64,000 nt of DNA from Shewanella corallii (GTDB lineage: Bacteria; Pseudomonadota; Gammaproteobacteria; Enterobacterales; Shewanellaceae), in the NCBI RefSeq assembly GCF_023349125.1, contig NZ_JAKIKT010000002.1, forward strand, positions 62,001-126,000, written 5' to 3'. Below, in pieces: positions 9,931-19,432 of this stretch (its first letter is position 1; every line of letters begins with the position of its first letter). The notes beneath the pieces are model-generated. The model was not told where the DNA came from. It saw only the letters and a list, made by a program, of their open reading frames with translations, and made no database searches. The translations under genes were made by a program, and so were the position numbers.

Positions 9931-10488
9931 TCAATCACCAGACTCTTCACTCAGGTCACAGGGCTCACCATTGCAATAAAGGGCATTTAACGCCGCTTTG
10001 CCATCGGATGACAGATAGACTTGAGCACTCACCTTATCCGAGGTGAGCTCACGCTCAGCAGCCAATGCCTTCTCTTTAGGCAAAAAGAAGGCTTCAATCC
10101 CATAATCCAATCGATAGTATTCACTGCTGACAAAGCGGATCCGGCCGCCAATAAAAGTGCCCTCTCCCGGCTTAGTGGCTGACAGTTTCACCGGCATCGG
10201 CTGCTGACCATCCATGTTCAGAGTCAGATAAACCTTTTGCCCATCTTTGAATTTGCCATCGGCAATATCTGTGGGCACCCGTGAAATGCTGTAGTTAAGG
10301 CGCACATAGTTGCCACGAAATAAACTGCGGGGATCGTACGGCTCGGTCGGCAGCATCACGGGCTGACCAAACCACAAAGGTGCCACCGAACTTAAGTACT
10401 CCACTGCCAGTACGCCGGTTTGCAGCACTATGGTCAGCAATATCCCGGTCACAAGCCATCTGGGACGAGCTGTTTTGTTACTCTTCAC
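9931..10488 (-). CDS. GDYXXLXY family protein
   Basis: 185-residue protein with one N-terminal membrane helix (WLVTGILLTIVLQTGVLAVEY) and an exported domain. The name-giving motif is present as GNYVRLNY. The best start is a GTG at 10488, preceded by GGGAGG at 8 bases; it overlaps the end of the upstream DUF2157 gene by 11 bases, which argues for translational coupling. Family members typically sit next to DUF2157/DUF4401 membrane proteins, as here. Function unknown. Confidence 0.85.
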   Translation of the reverse strand: MKSNKTARPRWLVTGILLTIVLQTGVLAVEYLSSVAPLWFGQPVMLPTEPYDPRSLFRGNYVRLNYSISRVPTDIADGKFKDGQKVYLTLNMDGQQPMPVKLSATKPGEGTFIGGRIRFVSSEYYRLDYGIEAFFLPKEKALAAERELTSDKVSAQVYLSSDGKAALNALYCNGEPCDLSEESGD

Positions 10489-11788
10489 GGGCTGCCTCCC
10501 TGCGATAACGCCAGTATCGGGCAGCGCCATAAAGCACTGCAGCACACAACATAAACAGCATGGCCCCTCCGATATAGTCACCCACCAGATCAAAGTATCT
10601 GAGCAAGGCCGTCAGCAACAACACACTGACTCCCGTATAAAAAGCTGTGCCGTTGGATTCGTCTATACCGCGACGGATACTGTAAATACCGGTAAATACC
10701 AACATTAGATTGGTCAGGACTGTCATCACCTGATCGGGTAGCAGCATCATCTCAGTGTTGAGAAACCCCAGAGTATAGAACAGGCCATTGGCCCCCAGAG
10801 CAATACGGGCAAAGATGGAACTGTGCCAACTCAGGGCGATGGCGCAGATACTCGCAGCCCCCACAATCATAGTCAGAATTGAGCCCGACCAGGTGAGCTC
10901 GGTCCTCAACTCACGCCACATTCCATCAAAACTCAGTACGACCAGCGTAAAAATACCGAGCAAAAGAACACAGTGCTGCAGTGCGTGACCATATGCTTTC
11001 AGATGAAACCGATTTGCACTCATCATGCGCCAGGCGCCACCGGCCAACATCAAGCCCAAGGCAATATTGATGGCCAGGGTATCCGGCTCCCAATGGTATT
11101 GCCACCAGTCACCCAGATACCAGTTCATCAGTAGATTCAGCCACAGCAGTAAGCTCAAAATACTGAGCAGGAACAGCAGACGGCTGCTGCCGGCGACCAG
11201 GGATACCCACAAAGTCACCAGCGCAAACAGAGGGAAGAGAGCCGGGAAAAAGTCTTCAAAAGATTCAACAAACATCCAGATTATGGCCAGCGCCAACACC
11301 TGCAATGCCAGCAAGCGACTGCGACACAAAGCCGCCAGAGGCAGTATACCGAGCGCCCACCACAAGATGCCGTCGGGATAGTGTTCACCCAGATGGTAAA
11401 TCTGGGCAATCAGCATAATGGACGCACCATAGCAAAGGCCACCGAAAAACAGCCAGATAACCCCGGCCTGCTCTTTACCGGCAAGAAATACCCGGGCACC
11501 CTGCAGATTAACCACCAGGGTCAGCAGTATCAGCCCCAGCATCCGGGCCATTCTGGGGATCTCATCCCAGTTATGGGACATAATAAGGATAAGCGCCAGA
11601 CCGGCAAACAAGGCCGCCATGGCCGTCAACAGGAAGTAGCCAAAGCTGTGCCCCTCAGCATCCTGCCAGCTGGCTCCAGAGCGACTGAGAATGGCTTCTC
11701 CCTGCTCGGCGGAGATCAATCCGTCATCGACCCAGGACTTGAGCTCGCGTACGCTGTCCCGCCTGAAAAACCTGAACCCTTTCATCAT
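10478..11788 (-). CDS. DUF2157 (DUF4401-like) polytopic membrane protein
   Basis: 436-residue inner-membrane protein. An N-terminal cytoplasmic segment of about 55 residues (VDDGLISAEQGEAIL pattern of DUF2157) is followed by about 12 hydrophobic helices. Two ATGs are adjacent at the start; AAGGG lies close to the first, so the second (11785) may be the one used. It forms a two-gene operon with the overlapping GDYXXLXY gene downstream. Function unknown. An imperfect palindrome lies about 45 bases upstream. Confidence 0.85.
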   Translation of the reverse strand: MMKGFRFFRRDSVRELKSWVDDGLISAEQGEAILSRSGASWQDAEGHSFGYFLLTAMAALFAGLALILIMSHNWDEIPRMARMLGLILLTLVVNLQGARVFLAGKEQAGVIWLFFGGLCYGASIMLIAQIYHLGEHYPDGILWWALGILPLAALCRSRLLALQVLALAIIWMFVESFEDFFPALFPLFALVTLWVSLVAGSSRLLFLLSILSLLLWLNLLMNWYLGDWWQYHWEPDTLAINIALGLMLAGGAWRMMSANRFHLKAYGHALQHCVLLLGIFTLVVLSFDGMWRELRTELTWSGSILTMIVGAASICAIALSWHSSIFARIALGANGLFYTLGFLNTEMMLLPDQVMTVLTNLMLVFTGIYSIRRGIDESNGTAFYTGVSVLLLTALLRYFDLVGDYIGGAMLFMLCAAVLYGAARYWRYRREAAREE

Positions 11789-11830
11789 TTCCCTTTACTG
11801 CATCCAGAGCCGAGGCAGCTGAAGCAGGTT

Positions 11831-11854
11831 GTTGATTAGTGATTAATCATCAAC
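11831..11854. promoter_or_regulatory. Imperfect palindrome upstream of the DUF2157 gene
   Basis: Outer arms GTTGAT and ATCAAC enclose an AT-rich centre containing GATTAATC, making a 24-base imperfect dyad 43 bases upstream of the DUF2157 start. It has no T-run and so is more like an operator than a terminator. The binding protein is unknown. Confidence 0.35.
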
Positions 11855-11923
11855 TTAAGCCATCAGACTGACCTCATCAAGCGACCAATGCCTTTGTTAT
11901 GCTCAATCCGGGCGGTCTGTCTG

Positions 11924-12556
11924 CTATGCCATGCGGGCAGCTGTGCGACCCAGCAGCATAAACCACAGGTACATCAGAGTTTCCATGGCACGCTGCATCA
12001 ACCCCACAAAAGGCAGATCCGGATTAAGATTAAGCAGTAAGCCAAAAGCCAGTATCGCCACCGCCACACCTGCCATCATCAGGGTAAACCCGCCAGGCCA
12101 TTGCCGGGCGGACACCGAGGTCACCAGCACCCCGGAGATCCCTGCAAGATAGGCAAAAGTGCCAAGGGTAATATGCAAGCCATGGGCAAAACTGGCCTGC
12201 TCTACCGGGCGACATTCAAAGTCACAGGCAAAGATACTGGCACCAATCAACAACAGGGCATAGATACCTATAAGGCCAATACCAAGGCGTGTGGGCACGC
12301 TTTGTGGCAGCACAGGCAATGCCATGGCCAGAAAAACCAACAGCAAAATTTCAGTGGGCACAAATCCCAGATAATTTACCAGCCAGGCATGGGGCGCACC
12401 TGTGGCACCCAGCTCACTCATATACTGAGATATATGGCTGTAGTCAGGATAAAACAGCCCGCCTACCAAGACGGTAAATACCAGCCACAGGTAACTGATC
12501 AGCGGCAATCGGCGGATCCATTCGTGGCGGGAAAAGATCAGAAACTGGCCCAACAT
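11924..12556 (-). CDS. DUF998 family membrane protein
   Basis: 210-residue inner-membrane protein with about six helices. DUF998 is recognised from the N-terminal PDYSHISQYMSELGA segment after the first helix and the acidic/cysteine loop FACDFECRP in the middle. The ATG has GGGAG 6 bases upstream. Function unknown; it stands alone between two unrelated units. Confidence 0.8.
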   Translation of the reverse strand: MLGQFLIFSRHEWIRRLPLISYLWLVFTVLVGGLFYPDYSHISQYMSELGATGAPHAWLVNYLGFVPTEILLLVFLAMALPVLPQSVPTRLGIGLIGIYALLLIGASIFACDFECRPVEQASFAHGLHITLGTFAYLAGISGVLVTSVSARQWPGGFTLMMAGVAVAILAFGLLLNLNPDLPFVGLMQRAMETLMYLWFMLLGRTAARMA

Positions 12557-12800
12557 AACGCACTCCCTGTGTCCATTTTCGACGCAAAATCAATCAATAG
12601 TAATGAAGTATCCCGGCCTCTGTCCAGCCGCGAACCATACTCTACATATGTCTAATACAGCATTGTTTTTAAAATAAAAAACCGTTTAAGCCAATCGAAT
12701 TATTCCGCTATTTATAGGCATCTGGCTCACAGACTCATGAGCCTCAGGGTGCCATGATGATATCCACACAGCTGCCGCTGTACCCACATGGAGAAAGAAT

Positions 12801-13322
12801 ATGAACAAGACTCTGATAGCATCGCTCGCCTTGATGGCAAGCGCCTCAACCTTCGCCGCCGACACCGCCACAGTTGATATGGAACTGGTTACAGCCCAAG
12901 GCAACAAAACCATAGGCACTATCACCCTGATCCAATCTGATTACGGCCTGGTACTGACTCCACAAATTCACGGTTTAACCGCCGGCCTGCATGGCTTCCA
13001 TATCCATGCCAAAGGCAGCTGCGCACCTTCAACCAAGGATGGCAAAACCATTCTGGCAGGAGCGGCCGGCGGTCACTATGACCCGGACAACACAGGTAAG
13101 CACGGTCATCCCTGGGATACCGGCAACCACAAAGGCGATCTGCCAGCCCTGTATGTTGACCACCATGGCAATGCCAGCTATCCGGTTCTGGCGCCCAAGC
13201 TGACTCTGGCTGAAGTGAAAGGCAAGGCGATTATGGTGCATGTGGGTGGTGATAATCACTCAGATCACCCGGCCCCTCTGGGCGGTGGCGGTGCGCGCAT
13301 GGCCTGTGGTGTGATCCAATAA
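12801..13322 (+). CDS. sodC: Periplasmic Cu/Zn superoxide dismutase
   Basis: Dismutates superoxide in the periplasm. The 173-residue precursor has a Sec signal peptide ending ASTFA. Copper and zinc ligands are all visible: FHIHAKGSC (two His and the disulfide Cys), the bridging region AAGGHYDP, the zinc-loop histidines in GKHGHPW, the zinc Asp in DLPALYVD, and the last copper His in MVHVGGDNH. The C-terminal [12 protein letters not shown] carries the second disulfide cysteine and the conserved active-site Arg. A GGAGAAAG ribosome site precedes the ATG. It is followed by a strong terminator, so it is a single-gene unit. Confidence 0.95.
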   Translation: MNKTLIASLALMASASTFAADTATVDMELVTAQGNKTIGTITLIQSDYGLVLTPQIHGLTAGLHGFHIHAKGSCAPSTKDGKTILAGAAGGHYDPDNTGKHGHPWDTGNHKGDLPALYVDHHGNASYPVLAPKLTLAEVKGKAIMVHVGGDNHSDHPAPLGGGGARMACGVIQ

Positions 13323-13367
13323 GCGAACCTTGCAGGGAAAGCCAGTGAGATTGGCGTAAGGTAAGCA

Positions 13368-13398
13368 AACGCCGGGTTATTTGACCCGGCGTTTTGTT
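13368..13398 (+). terminator. Terminator of sodC
   Basis: ACGCCGGGT / ACCCGGCGT stem with a TATTTG loop followed by TTTTGTTT, about 45 bases beyond the sodC stop. It may also serve the convergent GST gene. Confidence 0.8.
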
Positions 13399-13414
13399 TA
13401 TAAGAGGTTAGCAA

Positions 13415-14014
13415 TCAGCCCTGCATGCCCACATAGCCCGGCTGGGCCTGCATCCTTGCTATCCAGGCTTGAATACCGGGATAGTTGACCAAATCAAAGC
13501 CCCCTTCGTGGGCGACATGGGTATAGGCATACAAAGAGATATCAGCACAAGTCACGCTATCGCCACACAGGTATGGCGTCCTTTGCAGTTGCTGCTCCAT
13601 CACATCCAGGGCTCTGTAACCCGGAGCATGCTTGGCGTCATACTCGGCCCTGCGATCATCCGGCAGCCCCAGATACAGTTGAATAAAGCGAGCCACGGCA
13701 ATATAGGGTTCGTGGCTATATTGCTCAAAGCTCTGCCATTGGGCTACCCGGGACAGCTCAAAAGCGTCTTCTGGCAATAGATGAGAGCCGTGAGCAAGAT
13801 AATTAAGAATGGCGTTGGACTCACTCAAAGAGCGTCCATCATCAAGCTGCATAGCCGGAATTTTGCCGTTGGGGTTGATGGCCAGATATTCAGGGGTTTT
13901 GTTTTCACCTTTGAGGGCGTTCACATTGACCCACTCATGCTCAATATTCAAAAGCGCGCACACCAGCTTAAGTTTGTAACAGTTGCCAGAACTGATATCG
14001 CCGTAAATCTTCAT
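13415..14014 (-). CDS. Glutathione S-transferase family protein
   Basis: 199-residue cytosolic GST-fold protein. The thioredoxin-like N-terminal domain carries DISSGNCYKLKLV with the catalytic-region Ser/Cys, NPNGKIPAM with the cis-Pro, and LSESNAIL with the glutathione gamma-glutamyl-binding Glu-Ser. The all-helical C-terminal domain includes the N-capping segment TCADISLYAY. GSTs of this type conjugate or reduce electrophiles; the substrate is unknown. GGGAG precedes the ATG. Confidence 0.88.
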   Translation of the reverse strand: MKIYGDISSGNCYKLKLVCALLNIEHEWVNVNALKGENKTPEYLAINPNGKIPAMQLDDGRSLSESNAILNYLAHGSHLLPEDAFELSRVAQWQSFEQYSHEPYIAVARFIQLYLGLPDDRRAEYDAKHAPGYRALDVMEQQLQRTPYLCGDSVTCADISLYAYTHVAHEGGFDLVNYPGIQAWIARMQAQPGYVGMQG

Positions 14015-14043
14015 CTTGCTCTCCCTCGCTGAAATGCTGATAC

Positions 14044-14067
14044 AAAAAAGCCCACTTTCGTGGGCTC
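14044..14067 (-). terminator. Terminator of the ybiT gene
   Basis: AAAGCCCAC / GTGGGCTCTTT stem with a TTTC loop and, on the minus strand, a CTTTTTTG tail. It lies about 50 bases past the ybiT stop and just in front of the GST gene. Confidence 0.75.
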
Positions 14068-14116
14068 TTTGGGTTAAGTCAACTGACTTCTATTCAAGAC
14101 TGCTACACAGGCCAGA

Positions 14117-15712
14117 TTACTCTTCGATACCTTTGCTGCGCAGGAACTCATCGTAGCTTCCCTTGAAGTCAGTCACGCCGTTGGCAGTGATCTCGATGAT
14201 GCGGTTCGCCAGAGAGGATACAAACGCACGGTCGTGAGATACGAAGAACAGAGTACCTTCGTACATTTCCAGAGCGTTGTTCAGCGACTCAATAGACTCC
14301 ATATCTAGGTGGTTGGTTGGTTCGTCCATCACCAGGATGTTTGGCTTTTGCATGATCATCTTACCGAACAGCATACGACCCTGCTCACCACCAGACAGTA
14401 CTTTGACAGACTTCTTAATGTCATCGGCACCAAACAGCATACGACCCAGAATACCGCGGACAGCCTGCTCGTCGTCACCCTCTTTCTTCCACTGACTCAT
14501 CCAGTCGAATACCGTCATATCGTTTTCAAAATCAGCAGCGTGATCCTGAGCGTAGTAACCGATAGTGGAATTTTCAGACCAGTGGATAGTGCCTTCATCC
14601 TGCGGCAGTTCGTGGATCAGGGTGCGAACCATAGTGGTTTTACCGGCACCGTTCTCACCCAGAATGGCAATACGCTCACCTACTTCGGCGATCATGTTGA
14701 AGCCTTTGAACAGAGACTCACCGTCAAAACCTTTGGCCAGGTTCTCAACCACCAGCGCGTTGCGGAACAGTTTCTTTTCCTGCTCGAAACGAATGTATGG
14801 GTTGATACGGCTGGAGGCCTTAACTTCGTCCAGCTTGATCTTATCAATCTGCTTGGCACGGGAAGTGGCCTGCTTGGCTTTAGACGCGTTGGCAGAGAAT
14901 CGGGATACGAAGGTCTGCAGCTCGGCAATCTGAGCTTTCTTCTTGGCGTTATCAGCCAGCAGACGCTCACGAGCCTGAGTCGCAGCAGTCATGTACTCGT
15001 CATAGTTACCTGGGTAAACGCGCAGTTCACCATAGTCCAGATCCGCCATATGGGTACATACGGAGTTCAGGAAGTAACGGTCGTGAGAGATGATGATCAT
15101 GGTGCTGTTACGCTGGTTCAGCATATCCTGCAACCAACGAATGGTGTCGATATCCAGGTTGTTGGTTGGTTCGTCGAGCAGCAGTACATCAGGATCTGAG
15201 AACAGCGCCTGTGCCAGCAGCACACGCAGTTTCCAGCCTGGTGCCACTTCGCTCATCGGGCCGAAATGCTGCTCCAGTGGAATACCCACGCCCAGCAGCA
15301 GTTCACCGGCACGGCTTTCGGCGGTGTAACCGTCCATCTCGGCAAATTCCATCTCCAGCTCAGCAACCTTGATGCCGTCCTCTTCTGTCATTTCTGGCAG
15401 AGAGTAGATACGGTCACGTTCCTGCTTCACAGCCCACAGCTCTTTGTGACCCATGATCACGGTATCAACTACGCTGTACTGCTCGTAGGCGAACTGATCC
15501 TGGTTCAGTTTACCCAGACGCTCATTCACATCCAGAGACACGTTGCCGCTGGTTGGCTCCAGTTCACCGCTGAGAATTTTCATAAAGGTGGACTTACCGC
15601 AGCCGTTGGCACCGATAAGACCGTAGCGGTTACCGCCGCCAAACTTAACCGAGATATTTTCAAACAGTGGCTTAGCGCCAAACTGCATGGTGATATTCGC
15701 TGTAGTGATCAA
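14117..15712 (-). CDS. ybiT: ABC-F family ATPase, YbiT type
   Basis: Ribosome-associated ABC-F ATPase without membrane domains. The 531-residue product has two nucleotide-binding domains, with Walker A motifs GANGCGKST and GENGAGKTT, the second signature LSGGEQGRM and two Walker B/DEPTN motifs, joined by a charged helical linker (about 240-310). Sequence matches E. coli YbiT closely from the first strand ([19 protein letters not shown]) to the end (LRSKGIEE), including [18 protein letters not shown]. The likely start is a TTG at 15712 with GGAAC 7 bases upstream; no ATG gives the full first strand. The precise cellular role of YbiT is not well established. Confidence 0.93.
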   Translation of the reverse strand: MITTANITMQFGAKPLFENISVKFGGGNRYGLIGANGCGKSTFMKILSGELEPTSGNVSLDVNERLGKLNQDQFAYEQYSVVDTVIMGHKELWAVKQERDRIYSLPEMTEEDGIKVAELEMEFAEMDGYTAESRAGELLLGVGIPLEQHFGPMSEVAPGWKLRVLLAQALFSDPDVLLLDEPTNNLDIDTIRWLQDMLNQRNSTMIIISHDRYFLNSVCTHMADLDYGELRVYPGNYDEYMTAATQARERLLADNAKKKAQIAELQTFVSRFSANASKAKQATSRAKQIDKIKLDEVKASSRINPYIRFEQEKKLFRNALVVENLAKGFDGESLFKGFNMIAEVGERIAILGENGAGKTTMVRTLIHELPQDEGTIHWSENSTIGYYAQDHAADFENDMTVFDWMSQWKKEGDDEQAVRGILGRMLFGADDIKKSVKVLSGGEQGRMLFGKMIMQKPNILVMDEPTNHLDMESIESLNNALEMYEGTLFFVSHDRAFVSSLANRIIEITANGVTDFKGSYDEFLRSKGIEE

Positions 15713-15778
15713 TGTGAAGTTCCAAATATTTGTGGGTGTGGCGGACCAAATCTCTGGCGCAAACTGGCCAAAACTTAT

Positions 15779-15912
15779 GCCGCAAAAATCAAACGCGGCA
15801 CTATATCAAATTGAGTTGACGATGTCATGGAATGAGCGGGATTAGTCGCACCACAAAAATCAAATGCGGCGCACGCTCTGAGCAGCAACTAAAACCCGTC
15901 AAGATGTCATGA
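15779..15912. repeat. Imperfect tandem duplication in the ybiT leader
   Basis: Two copies of CAAAAATCAAAYGCGGC begin at 15783 and 15854, 71 bases apart, and two copies of GATGTCAT follow at 15821 and 15903. The first copy is itself a hairpin (TGCCGC ... GCGGCA). The block lies between the rlmM terminator and the ybiT start, so it would be in the ybiT leader or promoter. Confidence 0.5.
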
Positions 15913-15933
15913 GTCAGGCAAACCATCAGAGAC

Positions 15934-15960
15934 AAAAAAGCACCTCAGTGAGGTGCTTTT
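15934..15960 (-). terminator. Bidirectional-looking hairpin between rlmM and ybiT
   Basis: Near-perfect stem AAAAGCACCTCA / TGAGGTGCTTTT, flanked by A-run and T-run. It sits 10 bases beyond the rlmM stop on the minus strand. Confidence 0.8.
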
Positions 15961-15969
15961 GATTGGTGC

Positions 15970-17055
15970 TTAGTTCCAGCCACGCTCCGGGTACAACCAG
16001 AGGTGTACTGTCACCTCATCACGATCGTGATACAGGTGCTTACAGTTGATGCGGAAGTCCTCTACTCCGTTTTCACGCAGAATTTCATCCATGGTTGCCA
16101 GAATCTGATGCACTTCTTTAAAGCGGCTCTTCATTGGCAATTTCAGGTTAAAGATCGCTTCTTTAAACCAGCCATTAATCGCCCAGGCTTCCATCAGCTC
16201 GGCCACGCGGCTTGGCTTTTCTACCATGTCACACACCAGCCAGTAGATGTTCTTACGTGGCGGCTCCCAACGGAAACCATCAGCCATATGGTGTTTCACC
16301 TGGCCGGTTTCCATCAGCTTGTCGTTCATTGGTCCATTGTCGATGGCATGTACCATCATGCCACGGCGCACCAGCTGATAGGTCCAGCCGCCGGGACAGG
16401 CGCCCAGATCCACGGCGTTCAAACCACTGCGCAGACGGGTTTCCTGATCTTCTTTCGGAATAAAGTGAATAAAGGCTTCATCCAATTTCAGAGTTGAGCG
16501 GCTTGGCGCATCAGCCGGGAACTTCAGGCGGGGAATACCACCGAAATGAGGCGATGAGTTATTGCTGTAGGAGTAACCGGCATAGGCCTGACCCGGTGCC
16601 ACAAAACACACATGGATAATTGGACGGCGGGAGTTCTCCTTCTGCAACAGATTGCCATGCTTACGCAGACTCTGACGCAGGGGGACAGTGAACTTACGGC
16701 AGAAAGCCGACAGCTCTTTGGACTCATTGGTGTCTGGAGTTTCCACTCTCAGCTCACCGCCATTTTCCACCTGGCTCAGGGCTTCAACAATAGGCGTAAC
16801 TCTGTCTTCCTGTGGCAGGTCTGACAACAGCTCAGATGCCGCAAACATCTGGCGGGCAAACACCAGTGAGTCCAGACTCAGCTCTCTGGCCAGACGGTCG
16901 GCGTCACCATCGGCAAAACACTGGAAAATCACATAGGCGTCATCACGGTTGGCTTTAACGAAACCACCGACATTCAATTCACCAGCACGCAGCTGGATTT
17001 CAGCCGCACAGTCTTTTTCATAGCCTGCACGACAAAACAAAAACAGATTCTTCAT
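15970..17055 (-). CDS. rlmM: 23S rRNA 2'-O-ribose C2498 methyltransferase RlmM
   Basis: Methylates the 2'-hydroxyl of C2498 in 23S rRNA using SAM. The 361-residue protein has the N-terminal THUMP-like part (about 1-170) and a Rossmann-fold methyltransferase domain with the SAM motif [14 protein letters not shown] and the catalytic-region segments [10 protein letters not shown] and [11 protein letters not shown]. Length and order match E. coli RlmM (YgdE). As in E. coli, it lies near ygdD and gcvA. Confidence 0.95.
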   Translation of the reverse strand: MKNLFLFCRAGYEKDCAAEIQLRAGELNVGGFVKANRDDAYVIFQCFADGDADRLARELSLDSLVFARQMFAASELLSDLPQEDRVTPIVEALSQVENGGELRVETPDTNESKELSAFCRKFTVPLRQSLRKHGNLLQKENSRRPIIHVCFVAPGQAYAGYSYSNNSSPHFGGIPRLKFPADAPSRSTLKLDEAFIHFIPKEDQETRLRSGLNAVDLGACPGGWTYQLVRRGMMVHAIDNGPMNDKLMETGQVKHHMADGFRWEPPRKNIYWLVCDMVEKPSRVAELMEAWAINGWFKEAIFNLKLPMKSRFKEVHQILATMDEILRENGVEDFRINCKHLYHDRDEVTVHLWLYPERGWN

Positions 17056-17165
17056 CAGGAACCCTGGTCAATCCGGGCAAAATGCCCCATAGCAAAACGG
17101 TGTGCAGTATATACCCAAACCCTGTGAAGATGTATCTCTGTATCTTGCACATAGTGCCAGCGCAA

Positions 17166-17203
17166 ACAAAAAGTGCGGCATGTCATTTGACGATGCCGCA
17201 CTT
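17166..17203 (-). terminator. Terminator of the gcvA-hydrolase-ygdD unit
   Basis: An 11-bp perfect stem AAGTGCGGCAT / ATGCCGCACTT with a loop of about 11 bases, followed on the minus strand by TTTTTGTTTG. It lies about 20 bases past the ygdD stop. Confidence 0.8.
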
Positions 17204-17221
17204 AATCTGGTTAAGGCAGGG

Positions 17222-17608
17222 TCAGTTCTGCTCAACCACTTTGTCACGCCATACGGCGACCGCAATCAGCAGCCAACCTATCAGAAACAGTCCGCCCCCC
17301 ATTGGCGTAATTGGTCCTGTCCACTTGGTGCCGAGCAAAGCATACAGATACAAAGAGCCGGAAAACAGCAGGATACCGCCAGCAAAACACCAGGCCGCCC
17401 AGTCCAGCAATCTGCTCTTCATCCAGTGACCGGCGAAAGCCACGGCGATAATGGCGAAGGTGTGGTAGAACTGGTATTCCACCCCGAGGTTAAAAATCTC
17501 AATCATTTTAGGGGCCGCAATATGCTTCAAACCATGGGCCCCAAAAGCGCCCAGAGCCACAGCCAGAAAGCCACTCAGAGATGCCAACAACAGCCAGCCT
17601 TTACGCAT
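17222..17608 (-). CDS. ygdD: DUF423 family inner-membrane protein (YgdD)
   Basis: 128-residue protein with four hydrophobic helices, recognised from ALGAFGAHGL, the VEYQFYHTFAI segment and the C-terminal PITPMGGGLFLIGW. I place the start at 17608 (MRKGW), with GGGAGAAG just upstream; it overlaps the end of the preceding hydrolase gene by 8 bases. Function unknown; it is usually found with gcvA and rlmM in gammaproteobacteria, as here. Confidence 0.9.
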   Translation of the reverse strand: MRKGWLLLASLSGFLAVALGAFGAHGLKHIAAPKMIEIFNLGVEYQFYHTFAIIAVAFAGHWMKSRLLDWAAWCFAGGILLFSGSLYLYALLGTKWTGPITPMGGGLFLIGWLLIAVAVWRDKVVEQN

Positions 17609-18281
17609 TTTCTTCTCCCAAAAAACCAACACAATAACCTATGGCCAATGCCAGATTAGCCTCTATTGTGGTGCCGGACGACTTGCGGGGGACAAAGCTG
17701 TGATCGCCATCAGGGATAAGTTCAATGCGAGTGTTGTCGCCGCACTCCCACTCTTTGGTTTTCTCGTAGCTGCCGAAGCTGTCACGCTCACCCTGCAACA
17801 CCAACACGGGGACTTTTGATTGCTGCAAAGGCTCAAGTCTGGGCTCGGCTTCTACGCCTTTACGTTTAATTGCTATAAAGGGATATCCCAGACAAACCAC
17901 CCCATTGACCGCCTCTGCCGCTTGCTCATCGCCAGCCAATATCGCCGCCATACGCGACCCCATGGACTTCCCCACCAACCAGATGCGGTCAGCGCCGGAA
18001 GCTTTGGCAAGTTCAAGGTACTGGCCAAAACACTCCAGCAATTTGGGCGCTCTGTCCGGTGGACGACGCTTGCCATCTTGGGCGCGTTTCTGCATATAGG
18101 GGAAATTAAAGCGCACTACGGCCATGCCTTTGGCCGCCAAACCATGAGCCATGACCGTCATAAACTCGTGGTCCATTCCGGCACCGGCGCCATGGGCCAG
18201 TAACACCAGATCCCCTCCGGTTTTCAGCTCACCATCAAGTATCACATGGCCGGCATCAATCTCAGCCTGGAAGCAATTCAC
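17601..18281 (-). CDS. Alpha/beta hydrolase of the dienelactone-hydrolase-like / KANL3-Tex30 type
   Basis: 226-residue cytosolic alpha/beta hydrolase. The oxyanion segment LLAHGAGAGMDHEFM, nucleophile elbow GKSMGS, acid in QGERDSFG and the final His in DGDHSF are all visible. This pattern fits the small KANL3/Tex30-like hydrolase group; substrate unknown. The chosen GTG start at 18281 has AGAGGAG 7 bases upstream and overlaps the gcvA stop by 20 bases. The longer open frame would run deep into gcvA and is unlikely. Its 3' end overlaps ygdD, so gcvA-hydrolase-ygdD is a tightly coupled unit. Confidence 0.85.
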   Translation of the reverse strand: MNCFQAEIDAGHVILDGELKTGGDLVLLAHGAGAGMDHEFMTVMAHGLAAKGMAVVRFNFPYMQKRAQDGKRRPPDRAPKLLECFGQYLELAKASGADRIWLVGKSMGSRMAAILAGDEQAAEAVNGVVCLGYPFIAIKRKGVEAEPRLEPLQQSKVPVLVLQGERDSFGSYEKTKEWECGDNTRIELIPDGDHSFVPRKSSGTTIEANLALAIGYCVGFLGEENA

Positions 18282-19173
18282 TGCGTGACTCCTCTGCAAA
18301 CATATCCAGCATCCACTCTCTGAATGCCGCAATTTTTCCAAGTTCTGCATGGCTTTGCTGACACACCAGATAGTAGGCGTCTTTACTCACGAGCACTTCC
18401 TGAAATGGACACACCAGACGCCCTGCTTTGATATCCGGGCGGGCAAGTACTGAGTAACCCAGTGCCACCCCCTGACCATGGGCAGCAGCCTGCAGCACCA
18501 AAGAGGAGTGACTGAAAATAGGTCCCTGATTCACATTGACGTCTGTCACCCCACACTGCTTAAACCAGGCCTGCCAATCCTGACGGCTGGAGTCGTGCAA
18601 CAGGGTATGAAACTTGAGATCAGCGGGCTTTTCCAGTGGTTTGGGACCGTTGAGTAGCAAAGGGGAGCACACGGGGATAAGCACTTCGTTACGCAGCTTG
18701 TCGGCACGTACACCTGGCCAGTTGCCCTGACCATAATAGATGGCCACATCCACATCATCTGCCAGGCTGGCAGAGTCTGAGTCCACCGCTTTGATACGAA
18801 CATCAATATCAGGGTTTTTCTCACTGAACTTAGCCAGACGTGGCACCAACCACTGAATCGCGAAACTGGGGGACATGGCGACAGTAAGCGAACCGATAGC
18901 TCCCCGGGCCAACAGACGATCTGTCGCCTCACCCAGCTGCACAAAGATATCCTTGATATCGAGGAAATAGCTCTGCCCTTCTTCTGTCAGCAGCAATGAG
19001 CGATTTTTGCGGCGGAACAACTTCAGTCCCAGAAACTCTTCCAACGCCTTAATTTGATGACTCACCGCCGCCTGAGTCACGAACAGCTCTTCTGCTGCAC
19101 GGGTAAAGCTCAGGTGACGGGCCGCCGCCTCAAACGCTTTGACTGCATTGAGAGGAGGTAAACGTCTGGACAT
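18262..19173 (-). CDS. gcvA: LysR-family regulator GcvA
   Basis: Transcription regulator of the glycine cleavage genes in related bacteria. The 303-residue protein matches E. coli GcvA nearly throughout: MSRRLPPLNAVKAFEAAARH, the helix-turn-helix RAAEELFVTQAAVSHQIK, LFRRKNRSLLLTEEGQSY, and in the effector domain GQGVALGYSV and GRLVCPF. The ATG at 19173 has GGGAAG 9 bases upstream; the frame is open for another 14 codons but has no better start. It is the last recognisable core gene before the aromatic catabolic block. Confidence 0.92.
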   Translation of the reverse strand: MSRRLPPLNAVKAFEAAARHLSFTRAAEELFVTQAAVSHQIKALEEFLGLKLFRRKNRSLLLTEEGQSYFLDIKDIFVQLGEATDRLLARGAIGSLTVAMSPSFAIQWLVPRLAKFSEKNPDIDVRIKAVDSDSASLADDVDVAIYYGQGNWPGVRADKLRNEVLIPVCSPLLLNGPKPLEKPADLKFHTLLHDSSRQDWQAWFKQCGVTDVNVNQGPIFSHSSLVLQAAAHGQGVALGYSVLARPDIKAGRLVCPFQEVLVSKDAYYLVCQQSHAELGKIAAFREWMLDMFAEESRSELLPG

Positions 19174-19372
19174 AGTGGTCACTTCCCTTGTTTGTATGCC
19201 AACACAGGCCTTCACCCGTGACGCCGATTTTCCTGGGTTTCACCTGAAAATGCTGCACGGGTTAACAGGATTAGTTTTTCTAATCGCTATTGTGACATTT
19301 TCTCGGGTAAACATACCAGCCGCTATCCTTAGTATTTACACCTAACTCACTGGAAACTTTGACGAGCGGGCA

Positions 19373-19401
19373 CAAAAAAGCCGCATTCGCAGGTGCGGCT
19401 T
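19373..19401 (-). terminator. Terminator of the receptor-deacetylase operon
   Basis: AAGCCGCA / TGCGGCTT stem with an 8-base loop, followed on the minus strand by a six-T run (TTTTTTG). It lies about 32 bases beyond the deacetylase stop. Confidence 0.75.
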
Positions 19402-19432
19402 ACGTCTCAAACAATGATCTGTGGTATCAAAG

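Noticed and set aside
9741..9950. Minus-strand 69-codon open frame after the GDYXXLXY gene
   Set aside because: It runs through the operon's terminator hairpin and has no ribosome site or family resemblance.
14309..15199. Long plus-strand frame opposite ybiT, and similar frames opposite thiI, terC and paaC
   Set aside because: These are antisense shadows of well-conserved genes, with biased composition and no plausible start signals.
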